DNA of 6,740 bases, taken from positions 1 through 6,740 of the forward strand of contig VAZH01000078.1 in NCBI GenBank assembly GCA_005884465.1. Direction: 5' to 3'. A program made the position numbers and the translations under genes. This DNA is from Alphaproteobacteria bacterium. GTDB taxonomy: Bacteria; Pseudomonadota; Alphaproteobacteria; Rhizobiales; Xanthobacteraceae. Numbering within the stretch: position 1 is the stretch's first letter; the number at the start of each line of letters is the position of its first letter. Below are positions 1 to 5,412 of this stretch, one piece after another. The notes under the pieces are model-generated. The model searched no databases. It had not been told where the DNA came from and was given only the letters and a program-made list of their open reading frames with translations.

Positions 1-39
1 TCGTCGCATGTCAGCATGTTTCTGGAGCTGACACGATGA
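1..39 (+). CDS. 3' end of a gene, probably thiolase-like (lipid-transfer/acetyl-CoA acetyltransferase type)
   Basis: Frame 1 reads SSHVSMFLELTR and stops with TGA at 37-39. This stop overlaps the ATG of the following DUF35 gene (ATGA at 36-39), which indicates translational coupling. Only twelve residues are visible, so identity is inferred. Thiolase-superfamily proteins that partner DUF35 proteins commonly end in a short hydrophobic strand after a small-residue/His segment, and SSHVSMFLEL would fit such an end. Another upstream gene of unknown type is equally possible on sequence alone. Confidence 0.4.
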   Translation, partial: SSHVSMFLELTR

Positions 40-404
40 GCAATGGCAAACAGGCGCTGGCGGACTGGACCACGGGTGCGGAAGCGATCGTCTATCAATC
101 CTGCGCATCTTGCGGGAGCTTGCAATATTTCCGTCGCAGCTTCTGTCGGGTTTGCGGCGCACCGGACCCTGTTGAGAAGTGCGCCAGCGGTGAGGGCACG
201 GTCTATGCCGCTTCGCTGGTCGTCCGCGCCGCCACGCCGGAGGCGCGTGCGCACGTCCCCTACAACATCGTTCTTGTCGATACCGTTGAAGGCTTTCGCA
301 TGATGGCCCACGGCGACAACGATCTCGCCATCGGCGACAACGTCACCGCCCGGTTTGCGCAATTCGCCGGCCGCCTCGTTCCGCATTTTGAAAAGGTGAA
401 ATGA
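36..404 (+). CDS. DUF35 zinc-ribbon/OB-fold protein (acyl-CoA-associated)
   Basis: This 122-residue protein has the two-part build of the DUF35 family. An N-terminal rubredoxin-like zinc ribbon has four cysteines, C23-x2-C26-x10-C37-x2-C40, the last followed by GAPD. An OB-fold follows from about residue 48 to 118 (EGTVYAASLVV, VPYNIVLVDTVEG, GDNVTARF). The length is usual for the family. Family members generally act as partners of thiolase-like enzymes in CoA-thioester metabolism, probably by binding the acyl-CoA or stabilising the enzyme. The start is supported by GGAG at 24-27, eight bases before ATG, and by the ATGA overlap with the upstream gene. It is likely cotranscribed with that gene. 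The specific substrate is unknown. The next gene is more than 650 bases away, so this looks like the end of an operon. Confidence 0.9.
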   Translation: MSNGKQALADWTTGAEAIVYQSCASCGSLQYFRRSFCRVCGAPDPVEKCASGEGTVYAASLVVRAATPEARAHVPYNIVLVDTVEGFRMMAHGDNDLAIGDNVTARFAQFAGRLVPHFEKVK

Positions 405-437
405 GTTGCGCGGTCTTATTGCCACTTTCGGCGGTCA

Positions 438-554
438 CCGTCACCCTGAGGTGCGAGCCCCCACTTGGGGCGAGCCTCGAAGGGTAGTCAGCGGTGGTGC
501 GTGCAGCCCATCCTTCGAGACGCCGCGCAAAAGCGCGGCTCCTCAGGATGACGG
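438..554. repeat. Branched palindromic repeat element (three nested/adjacent hairpins)
   Basis: The outer arms are ccgtcaccctgagg (438-451) and cctcaggatgacgg (541-554), complementary at 13 of 14 positions. Inside lie three further inverted repeats. One is GCCCC/GGGGC at 457-461 and 467-471 with a five-base loop. The second is CTCGAAGG (476-483) with CCTTCGAG (512-519). The third is CCGCGC-AAAA-GCGCGG at 523-538. The whole would fold into a cruciform-like, multi-armed structure in DNA or RNA. It resembles the dispersed intergenic palindromes of Bradyrhizobium-type genomes with CCTGAGG...CCTCAGG ends and a central CCTTCGAG, but that is from memory and unverified. It sits downstream of the DUF35 gene and downstream of the minus-strand small ORF, so it may also limit read-through from both. 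Confidence 0.75.
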
Positions 555-600
555 ATGTATGTACGGCTGCCGAGCCCTTTCTTTCTCTTTAATGCGACCT

Positions 601-702
601 TCACCGCCAATAAAAGATGATGCTGGCGATGACAAGCATTGCCGTCACCGCCAGCATTTGCGCAAGCGCTTCCGAGGCCGCCCTCTTGGTGGCTTCCTTC
701 AT
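601..702 (-). CDS. Small single-span membrane protein, 33 residues (hypothetical)
   Basis: Read on the minus strand from ATG at 702-700 to TGA at 603-601, the product has a polar, basic N-terminal stretch (MKEATKRAASEALAQ). A hydrophobic segment from about residue 16 to 31 (MLAVTAMLVIASIIFY) follows, ending in WR. That is the plan of a small inner-membrane protein with one transmembrane helix. The start is preceded by AGGGAG, six bases before ATG (703-714 on the plus strand), a strong Shine-Dalgarno site. No family is recognised and no function can be given. The ORF is short enough that chance cannot be excluded, but the good ribosome binding site together with a clean helix and an orderly amphipathic N-terminus favours a real gene. 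No promoter upstream (above 720) is convincing. Confidence 0.5.
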   Translation of the reverse strand: MKEATKRAASEALAQMLAVTAMLVIASIIFYWR

Positions 703-720
703 GCCGTTCTCCCTAGACTT

Positions 721-992
721 GGGCGTGACTCATCATTGCGCGAGAACGCGCAAACGACGGCCATGGTTTACTCGGAACACCCCGCGACGAGTATTCGCCT
801 TGATTTGAGTCCCCACTCAGCGAACATCGACCGTGCCAAGGTCGAACAGTAATGCGGCGGCATTTTGACTCGCGCGTGACCAGATTGGCGAACCTTTCGC
901 CGACGAAATCGCCGACCAAAACTTGCTTCGCGTTGGACCGAGCGGCTGATTTGCGAAGCGGTAGCCGTTGATCCAGCGTCATCAGCCGGATG
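721..992. other. Intergenic stretch without a supported gene
   Basis: Open frames here have compositions typical of chance frames in GC-rich DNA and lack ribosome binding sites. Minor symmetric sequences are present: TGAGT-CCCC-ACTCA at 806-819, TCGACC-N7-GGTCGA at 827-845, and CGGCTGAT (943-950) complementary to ATCAGCCG (981-988). None can be tied to a function from sequence alone. The last pair lies just upstream of the proposed promoter of the gene at 1060. Confidence 0.5.
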
Positions 993-1021
993 TTGATTCG
1001 AATGGAAACTGCTATGATAAA
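993..1021 (+). promoter_or_regulatory. Possible sigma-70-type promoter for the AhpD-fold gene
   Basis: TTGATT (993-998) and GATAAA (1016-1021) are separated by 17 bases and each matches four of six consensus positions. Transcription would begin near 1028, giving a leader of about 30 bases before the ATG at 1060, with AGGTGAG (1051-1057) as ribosome binding site. The overlapping TATGAT (1013-1018) is an alternative -10 with a poorer -35 partner. Alphaproteobacterial promoters are loose, so this is tentative. Confidence 0.3.
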
Positions 1022-1059
1022 GCAGCGTGCAACAAGATCGAAAACCCCCGAGGTGAGCC

Positions 1060-1584
1060 ATGGCTCGTATCGACTACTGCGACCTCGCTCATGCGAGCGA
1101 CCGCACCCGTGAAATTCTGGAAAAAAACCGCAACGCGAATATTTTCCGGATGATGGCGCATTCGCCGAGCTATTTTGAACAATATTGCCGGCTCGGCAGG
1201 GCGATCCGCGTCAAGGGCGAGCTCGACCCGGTCGTGCGTGAACTAGCGATCACGCGCACGGGGATCCTGTGCGAGGCGCCTTATGAAGTGGTTGCACACA
1301 AGCGCAGCGGTAAAGAGGTGGGAGTCACCGACGAGCAAAACGCCGCGCTGGAGAACTGGAAATACGCCACTTGCTTTGACGATTTGCAGCGCGCGGCGCT
1401 CGCCTTCACCGATGAAATCGTCACGCTGCGCCGTCCGACCGACGCCACCTTCAATGCGATCGCGGCAAAGCTGACGCCGGCGGCGCTGATCGAGCTGCAG
1501 CTCTCCGTCGGTTTCTACATCATGACGTCGAAGTTTCTGGAAACCTTCGGCATCGACATGGAGCCGGCGACGGAAGCGATTTGA
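1060..1584 (+). CDS. Carboxymuconolactone decarboxylase family (AhpD-fold) protein
   Basis: This 174-residue, mostly helical protein carries the family core: V59-RELAITRTGILC71-EAPYE76-VVAH80. The pattern E61, C71, E76 and H80 matches the conserved active-site arrangement of carboxymuconolactone decarboxylase/AhpD proteins. The usual second cysteine of the CxxC pair is replaced by proline (P74), so an AhpD-type disulfide peroxidase or thiol-relay mechanism at this site is unlikely; a decarboxylase or other acid-base role is more plausible. The C-terminal half (LTPAALIELQLSVGFYIMTSKFLETFGID) fits the last two helices of the fold. The start has AGGTGAG two to three bases upstream of the ATG, closer than ideal. 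The gene converges with the TRAP permease gene, the stop codons lying 24 bases apart. The physiological substrate is unknown; the context suggests degradation of an organic acid. Confidence 0.85.
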   Translation: MARIDYCDLAHASDRTREILEKNRNANIFRMMAHSPSYFEQYCRLGRAIRVKGELDPVVRELAITRTGILCEAPYEVVAHKRSGKEVGVTDEQNAALENWKYATCFDDLQRAALAFTDEIVTLRRPTDATFNAIAAKLTPAALIELQLSVGFYIMTSKFLETFGIDMEPATEAI

Positions 1585-1608
1585 ACGATCCTGCCGTCGG
1601 CCCCGCAA

Positions 1609-3687
1609 TCACGGCGCGCGCAACTGGCTCGGTACCAGGGTCTGCCGGCGTATCAAGAGCAACGCAACCAGAACCGTCGGGATCAGGATTGCCAGCCCGA
1701 GGCACATGATCTGCCATTGCGAGATCGGCATGATGCCGCCGCCGGGCGTCGCGACCACGAACCCTCCGATGACGAGCAGCACGCGCAGCGGCCATTCCAA
1801 CGGGCCGGTATTGCGCAGGTCGCCCACAAAGGCCTGATAGCCCTGAATGCCGCCGCATATGAACAATGTGCCGAACGCGGCGAGCGCCAATAGACCAAGC
1901 CCGGCGAGATAGGGACTATCTCCTTGCAGCACCAGCGCCGGATTCAGAACGAAGAAGAACGGAATGAAATAGATGATGCTGCCGACCCACATCGATTCCC
2001 ATCCCGTCTTCATCGCCGGTGAGCCGGCGATTCCGGCGGCGGCGAATGAAGCAATCGCGACCGGCGGCGTGATCGACGACAGCATGCCCCAATAGAAGAT
2101 GAACATGTGCACGGCCATGCGGTTGAGGCCGAGCTTTTCGAGCGCCGGCGCCACCAGGATGGCGAGGAAGATGTAGCAGGCCGTGGTGGTCAACCCGAGA
2201 CCGAGAACCAGGCTGGTAAACGCGCACATCCCGAGCAGCAGGAACGCATTGTCACCGGCAATTCGCAGCAGATCGTTGGCAAGGCTGGAGACCACGCCGG
2301 TCATCGAGAAGGCACCGATCAGAAGGCCGCAGCCGGCGAGAATGCCGACCAGTTCGACAAAGGTGCGGCCATTGACCTCAAGAAATTTGTTGATCGTCGA
2401 AAGCGTCCAGCGCGTTTCCCTGGAGAACAGCTGGTTCAGAACCAGAAGCAGGGCTGTTGCATAGAACGGCGCATGACTCTCGCGCTTGAAATGCAGCAGC
2501 ATCACGATCAGCAGCGCGATCACGAACACGTAGTACCAGCCGTCCTTGATTGTATCCATGACCTTCGGCAATTCGGACCGCGGAATGCCCTTCAGGCCAT
2601 GCCGCGCGGCATAGGAATCCACCTGCATGAACAGGCCGATATAATACAGGATGGCTGGAATGATCGCCGCGACCGCGACTTCGGCGTAGCTGACATTGAG
2701 AAACTGCGCGATCACGAACGCAGTTGCGCCCATCACCGGCGGCGCCAGCACCGCGCCCGTCGAGGCGCAGGCTTCGATCGCGCCGGCATAGGAGGCGCGG
2801 AAGCCGCTTTTTTTCATCACGGGAATGGTCATGGTGCCGGCGGTCAGCACGTTGGAAATGATCGAGCCGGACATCATGCCGAGCAGGCCGCTGGCGAAGA
2901 TGCAGACTTTTGCGGCGCCGCCGCGAAACGTTCCGCACATGGCGAACGCGAGATTGATGAAGAATTTGCCGGCGCCGGTCATCATCAGCGCGGTGCCGAA
3001 CACCAGAAAACCGATCACGGTGTCGGCGAACGCCTGAATCGGAATGCCGAGCAGGCTCTCGCCTGACAGCACGTGATAGGAGGTGGCTTGCTCGAGTGTC
3101 GATTGCGTACCGCGAAACGGGCCGAGCCATTTGGCGTCCGCAAACAGCGGATAGACGGTGAAGGGCAGAACGCTCAATAACAGGCTCCAGCCGCCGGTCC
3201 GCCGCAACGCTTCCATCAGCACTACCCACATCACCAGACCGGCAATGATGACCGTGGTCGGGGCGCCGCCGAATTCCCAGCCGGCTTCCGCAGCCTTTCG
3301 GACGCTACGCATCAGGACAATGGCGGAGCCGAAGGTCAGAACGAACAGCAGAACGTCGTACCAGGGAATGCGATCGAGCGGCGACCGCTCCGAACCCGGA
3401 AAGATCAGGAACGTGAACGGCAGCATCAGCGCGATCAGCAGATAGAAATATTCCGTATTGAGCTGGGTGTACCCGATCAGAAATCGCAGCGAAAATTGCT
3501 GATTGATGCATAGCAGGATGGTTACGGCGGTTGCGAAAATCAGCGCCCAGCGCCAGGCGCCACGCAACGTCCGCACCCGCGTGACTTCGGCCTCCTGCAA
3601 ACCACCGACACCGGCGTGTGGATCATCGAATTCGACGCGTTTCACCGCCGGCAATTCCGAAACGGCGGACGATGAAGCAGACGACAT
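1609..3687 (-). CDS. TRAP transporter fused permease (4TM/12TM, TAXI-type)
   Basis: This 692-residue integral membrane protein carries both the small (DctQ-like) and large (DctM-like) subunits of a TRAP transporter in one chain, as is usual for systems with TAXI binding proteins. A soluble N-terminal tail of about 45 residues is followed by hydrophobic segments beginning near WALIFATAVTILLCI. The first DctM half carries GLLGMMSGSIISN, then TIPVMKKSGF and ASTGAVLAPPVMGATAFV (about residues 265-325). The second half carries LGLTTTACYIF (about 495-510) and YWGMLSSITPPVAIASFAAA (about 532-552). Further hydrophobic spans continue to the end. It should drive ion-coupled import of a substrate delivered by the periplasmic protein encoded just upstream. 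That gene ends 56 bases before this ATG, so the two form an operon. AGGG, nine bases before the start, is the likely ribosome binding site. Substrate unknown, probably an organic anion. Confidence 0.95.
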   Translation of the reverse strand: MSSASSSAVSELPAVKRVEFDDPHAGVGGLQEAEVTRVRTLRGAWRWALIFATAVTILLCINQQFSLRFLIGYTQLNTEYFYLLIALMLPFTFLIFPGSERSPLDRIPWYDVLLFVLTFGSAIVLMRSVRKAAEAGWEFGGAPTTVIIAGLVMWVVLMEALRRTGGWSLLLSVLPFTVYPLFADAKWLGPFRGTQSTLEQATSYHVLSGESLLGIPIQAFADTVIGFLVFGTALMMTGAGKFFINLAFAMCGTFRGGAAKVCIFASGLLGMMSGSIISNVLTAGTMTIPVMKKSGFRASYAGAIEACASTGAVLAPPVMGATAFVIAQFLNVSYAEVAVAAIIPAILYYIGLFMQVDSYAARHGLKGIPRSELPKVMDTIKDGWYYVFVIALLIVMLLHFKRESHAPFYATALLLVLNQLFSRETRWTLSTINKFLEVNGRTFVELVGILAGCGLLIGAFSMTGVVSSLANDLLRIAGDNAFLLLGMCAFTSLVLGLGLTTTACYIFLAILVAPALEKLGLNRMAVHMFIFYWGMLSSITPPVAIASFAAAGIAGSPAMKTGWESMWVGSIIYFIPFFFVLNPALVLQGDSPYLAGLGLLALAAFGTLFICGGIQGYQAFVGDLRNTGPLEWPLRVLLVIGGFVVATPGGGIMPISQWQIMCLGLAILIPTVLVALLLIRRQTLVPSQLRAP

Positions 3688-3743
3688 GAAGTTACCCTGT
3701 CAAATGGTCCAGCCGGACGCGCAGGCTGGCACTGAAGCGATGG

Positions 3744-4910
3744 CTATTCCTCAAATCCATTGGGCATGTTGGCCTTCTTCAGGGCGGCGGCGCGGGCGTT
3801 CATCCATCCCGCAAGAAACTCCTTGTCGTCTGAAGGCGGGTTGGATTTGCCGTAATCGGCCCAAGCTGCCGTCAGAACTGCCTGCCGCTTGAATAATGCA
3901 TTGTTGTATGCCTCCTGGTCGTCGCTCCACTGACCGGCTTCCTTGAGAGCCTTCACTGCGCCGGGATGGACGGGCACTACCCATTTTTTTGTTTGCCGGT
4001 CAGCCGCGAGCCCTGCTGCGCCGGCCGCGGCATCCTTGTAGACATCGTAGCCTGTAATCATTGCCTTGGTGATGGCGTAGACCTGCTCCGCGGGCTGGGA
4101 CCCATAAGCCACAAAGATCGGGTACGGATAGTTGCCGAGTTCGATTGGCTTTTCCTTGGAGATGCCGGCGCCGCAGGTCGCGACATGCCGAAAGAAGAAT
4201 GATCCGACCTTCTGGACCCGCTCCCACCCGGCGTTGTCGCTATGGGGAAGAGGAGGCCAGATCAGGCCGCGCGGCGACGTCTCGGCTTCCTTTGCCGGGC
4301 CGGTGATTGTGGTTGCGAACGCGGCATCGGTGTCGTTGTTGAGGAGACCCTTCCACATCGCGCCATAACTTGAGAACTCGACGACTTTAACGTCGCTTTG
4401 CTTGAGACCGCCGAACGCCAAAATCGCCAGGGAATTCTGGTTCAGTGCCGGTGAGCCGACAACGAAGCCAACGCGCTTGCCCTTGAGTTGCTTGATTTCG
4501 GTTACGCCAGTGTCGCGTGCCACGCCAAGCGAAGCCGCGTTGCAATCGACCGACGACAATAACAGTTGCAAGGCCTGCGGGCCCCATTCCTTAACGCCGA
4601 ATTCAAACACGCCTTCTTGGGCGAAGTAGGTGCCGGAGCCCATCGCCGACGACAGCGCGCGCCCGGCGCGTAAAGGTGCGAGGCGCGCGACGTCGTTGCC
4701 CGCGGGCAAGACGCGCAAATCGGTGCCGTATTTATCCTTCATCATTTTGCCGACGGCGACGGCGATATTGAATCCGGCAGTACCCGTGTCGTAGGCGGTG
4801 AACGTCATGGTCGGCGGCAGCTTGACGTCTTCGGCGTGAGCTGCGGGTAATGTCAAAAACGATATGCCAGTGAAAACGACAGGCGCGAGCGCCATCAGCC
4901 GACAGACCAT
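3744..4910 (-). CDS. TAXI-family TRAP transporter substrate-binding protein
   Basis: This 388-residue protein has a Sec signal peptide: hydrophobic core LMALAPVVFTGISFLTL, likely cleavage after AHA at residue 26, leaving EDVKLPP as mature N-terminus. The mature part opens with TFTAYDTGTAGFNIAVAVGKMM, the characteristic first strand-loop-helix of TAXI binding proteins, followed by LRVLPAGNDVARLAPLRAG. Later, KGKRVGFVVGSPALNQNSLAIL and SYGAMWKGLLNNDTDAAFAT match the second lobe and hinge of the family. It would bind the substrate in the periplasm and deliver it to the fused permease encoded next. It has an excellent ribosome binding site (GGAGG, 4914-4918 on the plus strand, five bases before ATG). 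The length is somewhat above the roughly 320 residues common in TAXI proteins, mostly because of a long C-terminal helical region rich in Lys and Ala. Substrate not predictable. Confidence 0.93.
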   Translation of the reverse strand: MVCRLMALAPVVFTGISFLTLPAAHAEDVKLPPTMTFTAYDTGTAGFNIAVAVGKMMKDKYGTDLRVLPAGNDVARLAPLRAGRALSSAMGSGTYFAQEGVFEFGVKEWGPQALQLLLSSVDCNAASLGVARDTGVTEIKQLKGKRVGFVVGSPALNQNSLAILAFGGLKQSDVKVVEFSSYGAMWKGLLNNDTDAAFATTITGPAKEAETSPRGLIWPPLPHSDNAGWERVQKVGSFFFRHVATCGAGISKEKPIELGNYPYPIFVAYGSQPAEQVYAITKAMITGYDVYKDAAAGAAGLAADRQTKKWVVPVHPGAVKALKEAGQWSDDQEAYNNALFKRQAVLTAAWADYGKSNPPSDDKEFLAGWMNARAAALKKANMPNGFEE

Positions 4911-4927
4911 GCTTCCTCCACTAAATA

Positions 4928-4946
4928 TTTCGCGGGGAGCGCGAAA
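4928..4946 (-). promoter_or_regulatory. Hairpin in the 5' leader of the TAXI gene (terminator-like on the plus strand)
   Basis: TTTCGCG (4928-4934) and CGCGAAA (4940-4946) form a perfect seven-pair stem around GGGAG. On the minus strand the hairpin lies in the leader of the TAXI transcript, ending nine bases before its Shine-Dalgarno site, so it could affect translation or mRNA stability or be a protein-binding palindrome. On the plus strand it is followed at once by ATTATTTTTTT, the shape of an intrinsic terminator. There is no plus-strand gene just upstream, so it would only stop antisense transcription through the TAXI gene. Confidence 0.45.
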
Positions 4947-4966
4947 ATTATTTTTTTCTTGGCTGG

Positions 4967-4995
4967 ATCATGTCATCGCCGGATGACGATGGCAA
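4967..4995 (-). promoter_or_regulatory. Candidate sigma-70-type promoter of the TAXI-TRAP operon
   Basis: On the minus strand, TTGCCA (4995-4990) matches five of six -35 consensus bases. CATGAT (4972-4967), after a 17-base spacer, matches four of six at -10. Transcription would start near 4960, in the A-rich stretch, giving a leader of about 50 bases. The spacer holds a palindrome (see 4972-4987). Such a promoter would let the transport genes be expressed separately from the biotin carrier gene upstream, consistent with the 162-base gap between them. Confidence 0.45.
4972..4987. promoter_or_regulatory. Candidate operator palindrome inside the TAXI promoter spacer
   Basis: GTCATC-GCCG-GATGAC is a perfect six-base inverted repeat with a four-base centre. 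It lies between the proposed -35 and -10 elements and touches the -10. A dimeric protein bound here would cover the polymerase site, so repression is the simplest reading. The half-site differs from that of the array before the IclR gene, so a different regulator may be involved. Confidence 0.4.
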
Positions 4996-5072
4996 CGTCC
5001 GCGCGGTTATCGCGGTGCGATCGGACAGATTGTCGCGGAACTGTATCGGACAACGGTCGAGATCCTCTGCGT

Positions 5073-5294
5073 TCAGGTCTCGATGATCGCCAGCACCTGT
5101 CCCTCCGCAACCACGTCGTCGAGGCTGACCAGGATGGACTTGAGCTTGCCCGCGGCAGGCGAAGCCACCGGAATTTCCATCTTCATCGCTTCGACGAATG
5201 CAACATCGTCGCCATCGCCGACACTACCGCCGACTTCGACGGGAAGCGCGCAGACGCGCCCGGCCACCTCGGTCACGATCTTGATGTCTGGCAT
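5073..5294 (-). CDS. Stand-alone biotin carboxyl carrier protein (biotinyl/lipoyl domain)
   Basis: This 73-residue protein is a single biotinyl domain. It has beta strands around IKIVTEVAGRV and the biotinylation motif E35-A-M-K38-M-E40, with K38 the residue that would carry biotin. It ends with SPAAGKLKSILVSLDDVVAEGQVLAII, the symmetric second half of the barrel. It would shuttle carboxylate between a biotin carboxylase (not in this window) and a carboxyltransferase, most likely the one starting at 6329. It lacks the Ala/Pro-rich N-terminal region of AccB, so it is the short carrier type found in split acyl-CoA carboxylases. The start is backed by GGAG seven bases upstream. It is divergent from the IclR gene, with 118 bases between start codons, so the regulator may control it. 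Confidence 0.9.
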   Translation of the reverse strand: MPDIKIVTEVAGRVCALPVEVGGSVGDGDDVAFVEAMKMEIPVASPAAGKLKSILVSLDDVVAEGQVLAIIET

Positions 5295-5383
5295 TCCGTT
5301 CTCCGGACCGTCTCACGGACAACTGCCCTTGCGAACGGCTTTTTGTTGTGGCCGCAGATTGCCTGAGGTAGCTTGTCCTGCAA

Positions 5384-5410
5384 GCGGAATTTTATTCCGC
5401 ACGGCGGAAT
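5384..5410. promoter_or_regulatory. Three-half-site palindromic array, candidate IclR-family operator
   Basis: GCGGAAT (5384-5390), ATTCCGC (5394-5400) and GCGGAAT (5404-5410) alternate in orientation, separated by TTT and ACG. Each half-site begins ten bases after the previous one, about one helical turn, making two overlapping perfect 17-base palindromes. IclR-family proteins bind A/T-centred palindromes of similar size, often in tandem, near their own genes. The array ends two bases before the regulator's ATG and lies in the divergent region shared with the biotin carrier gene, so autoregulation and control of both directions are likely. The binding protein is inferred. Confidence 0.7.
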
Positions 5411-5412
5411 GA

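Noticed and set aside
406..852. Plus-strand open frame of 148 codons after the DUF35 gene
   Set aside because: It runs straight through the palindromic repeat, has no ribosome binding site and no recognisable fold; chance frame.
943..988. Eight-base inverted repeat CGGCTGAT ... ATCAGCCG as a structured RNA or operator
   Set aside because: The 30-base loop has no convincing inner pairing and the arms would be expected by chance at modest frequency in GC-rich DNA; mentioned only as a minor symmetric sequence.
768..1061. Two overlapping minus-strand frames (713-982 and 768-1061)
   Set aside because: Arg/Ser-rich products without domains or ribosome binding sites; base composition rather than coding explains them.
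1585..1608. Terminator between the converging AhpD-fold and TRAP permease genes
   Set aside because: The 24-base gap has no strong stem and no T-run on either strand.
2107..3066. Long plus-strand open frame (319 codons) opposite the TRAP permease gene
   Set aside because: It lies wholly antisense to a clearly recognised membrane protein. Its product is rich in His, Gln, Arg and Gly with no domain, as expected from the reverse complement of hydrophobic GC-rich codons.
4959..5412. Plus-strand frames opposite the biotin carrier gene
   Set aside because: The minus strand carries a complete biotinyl domain with the EAMKME motif; the plus frames are its shadows.
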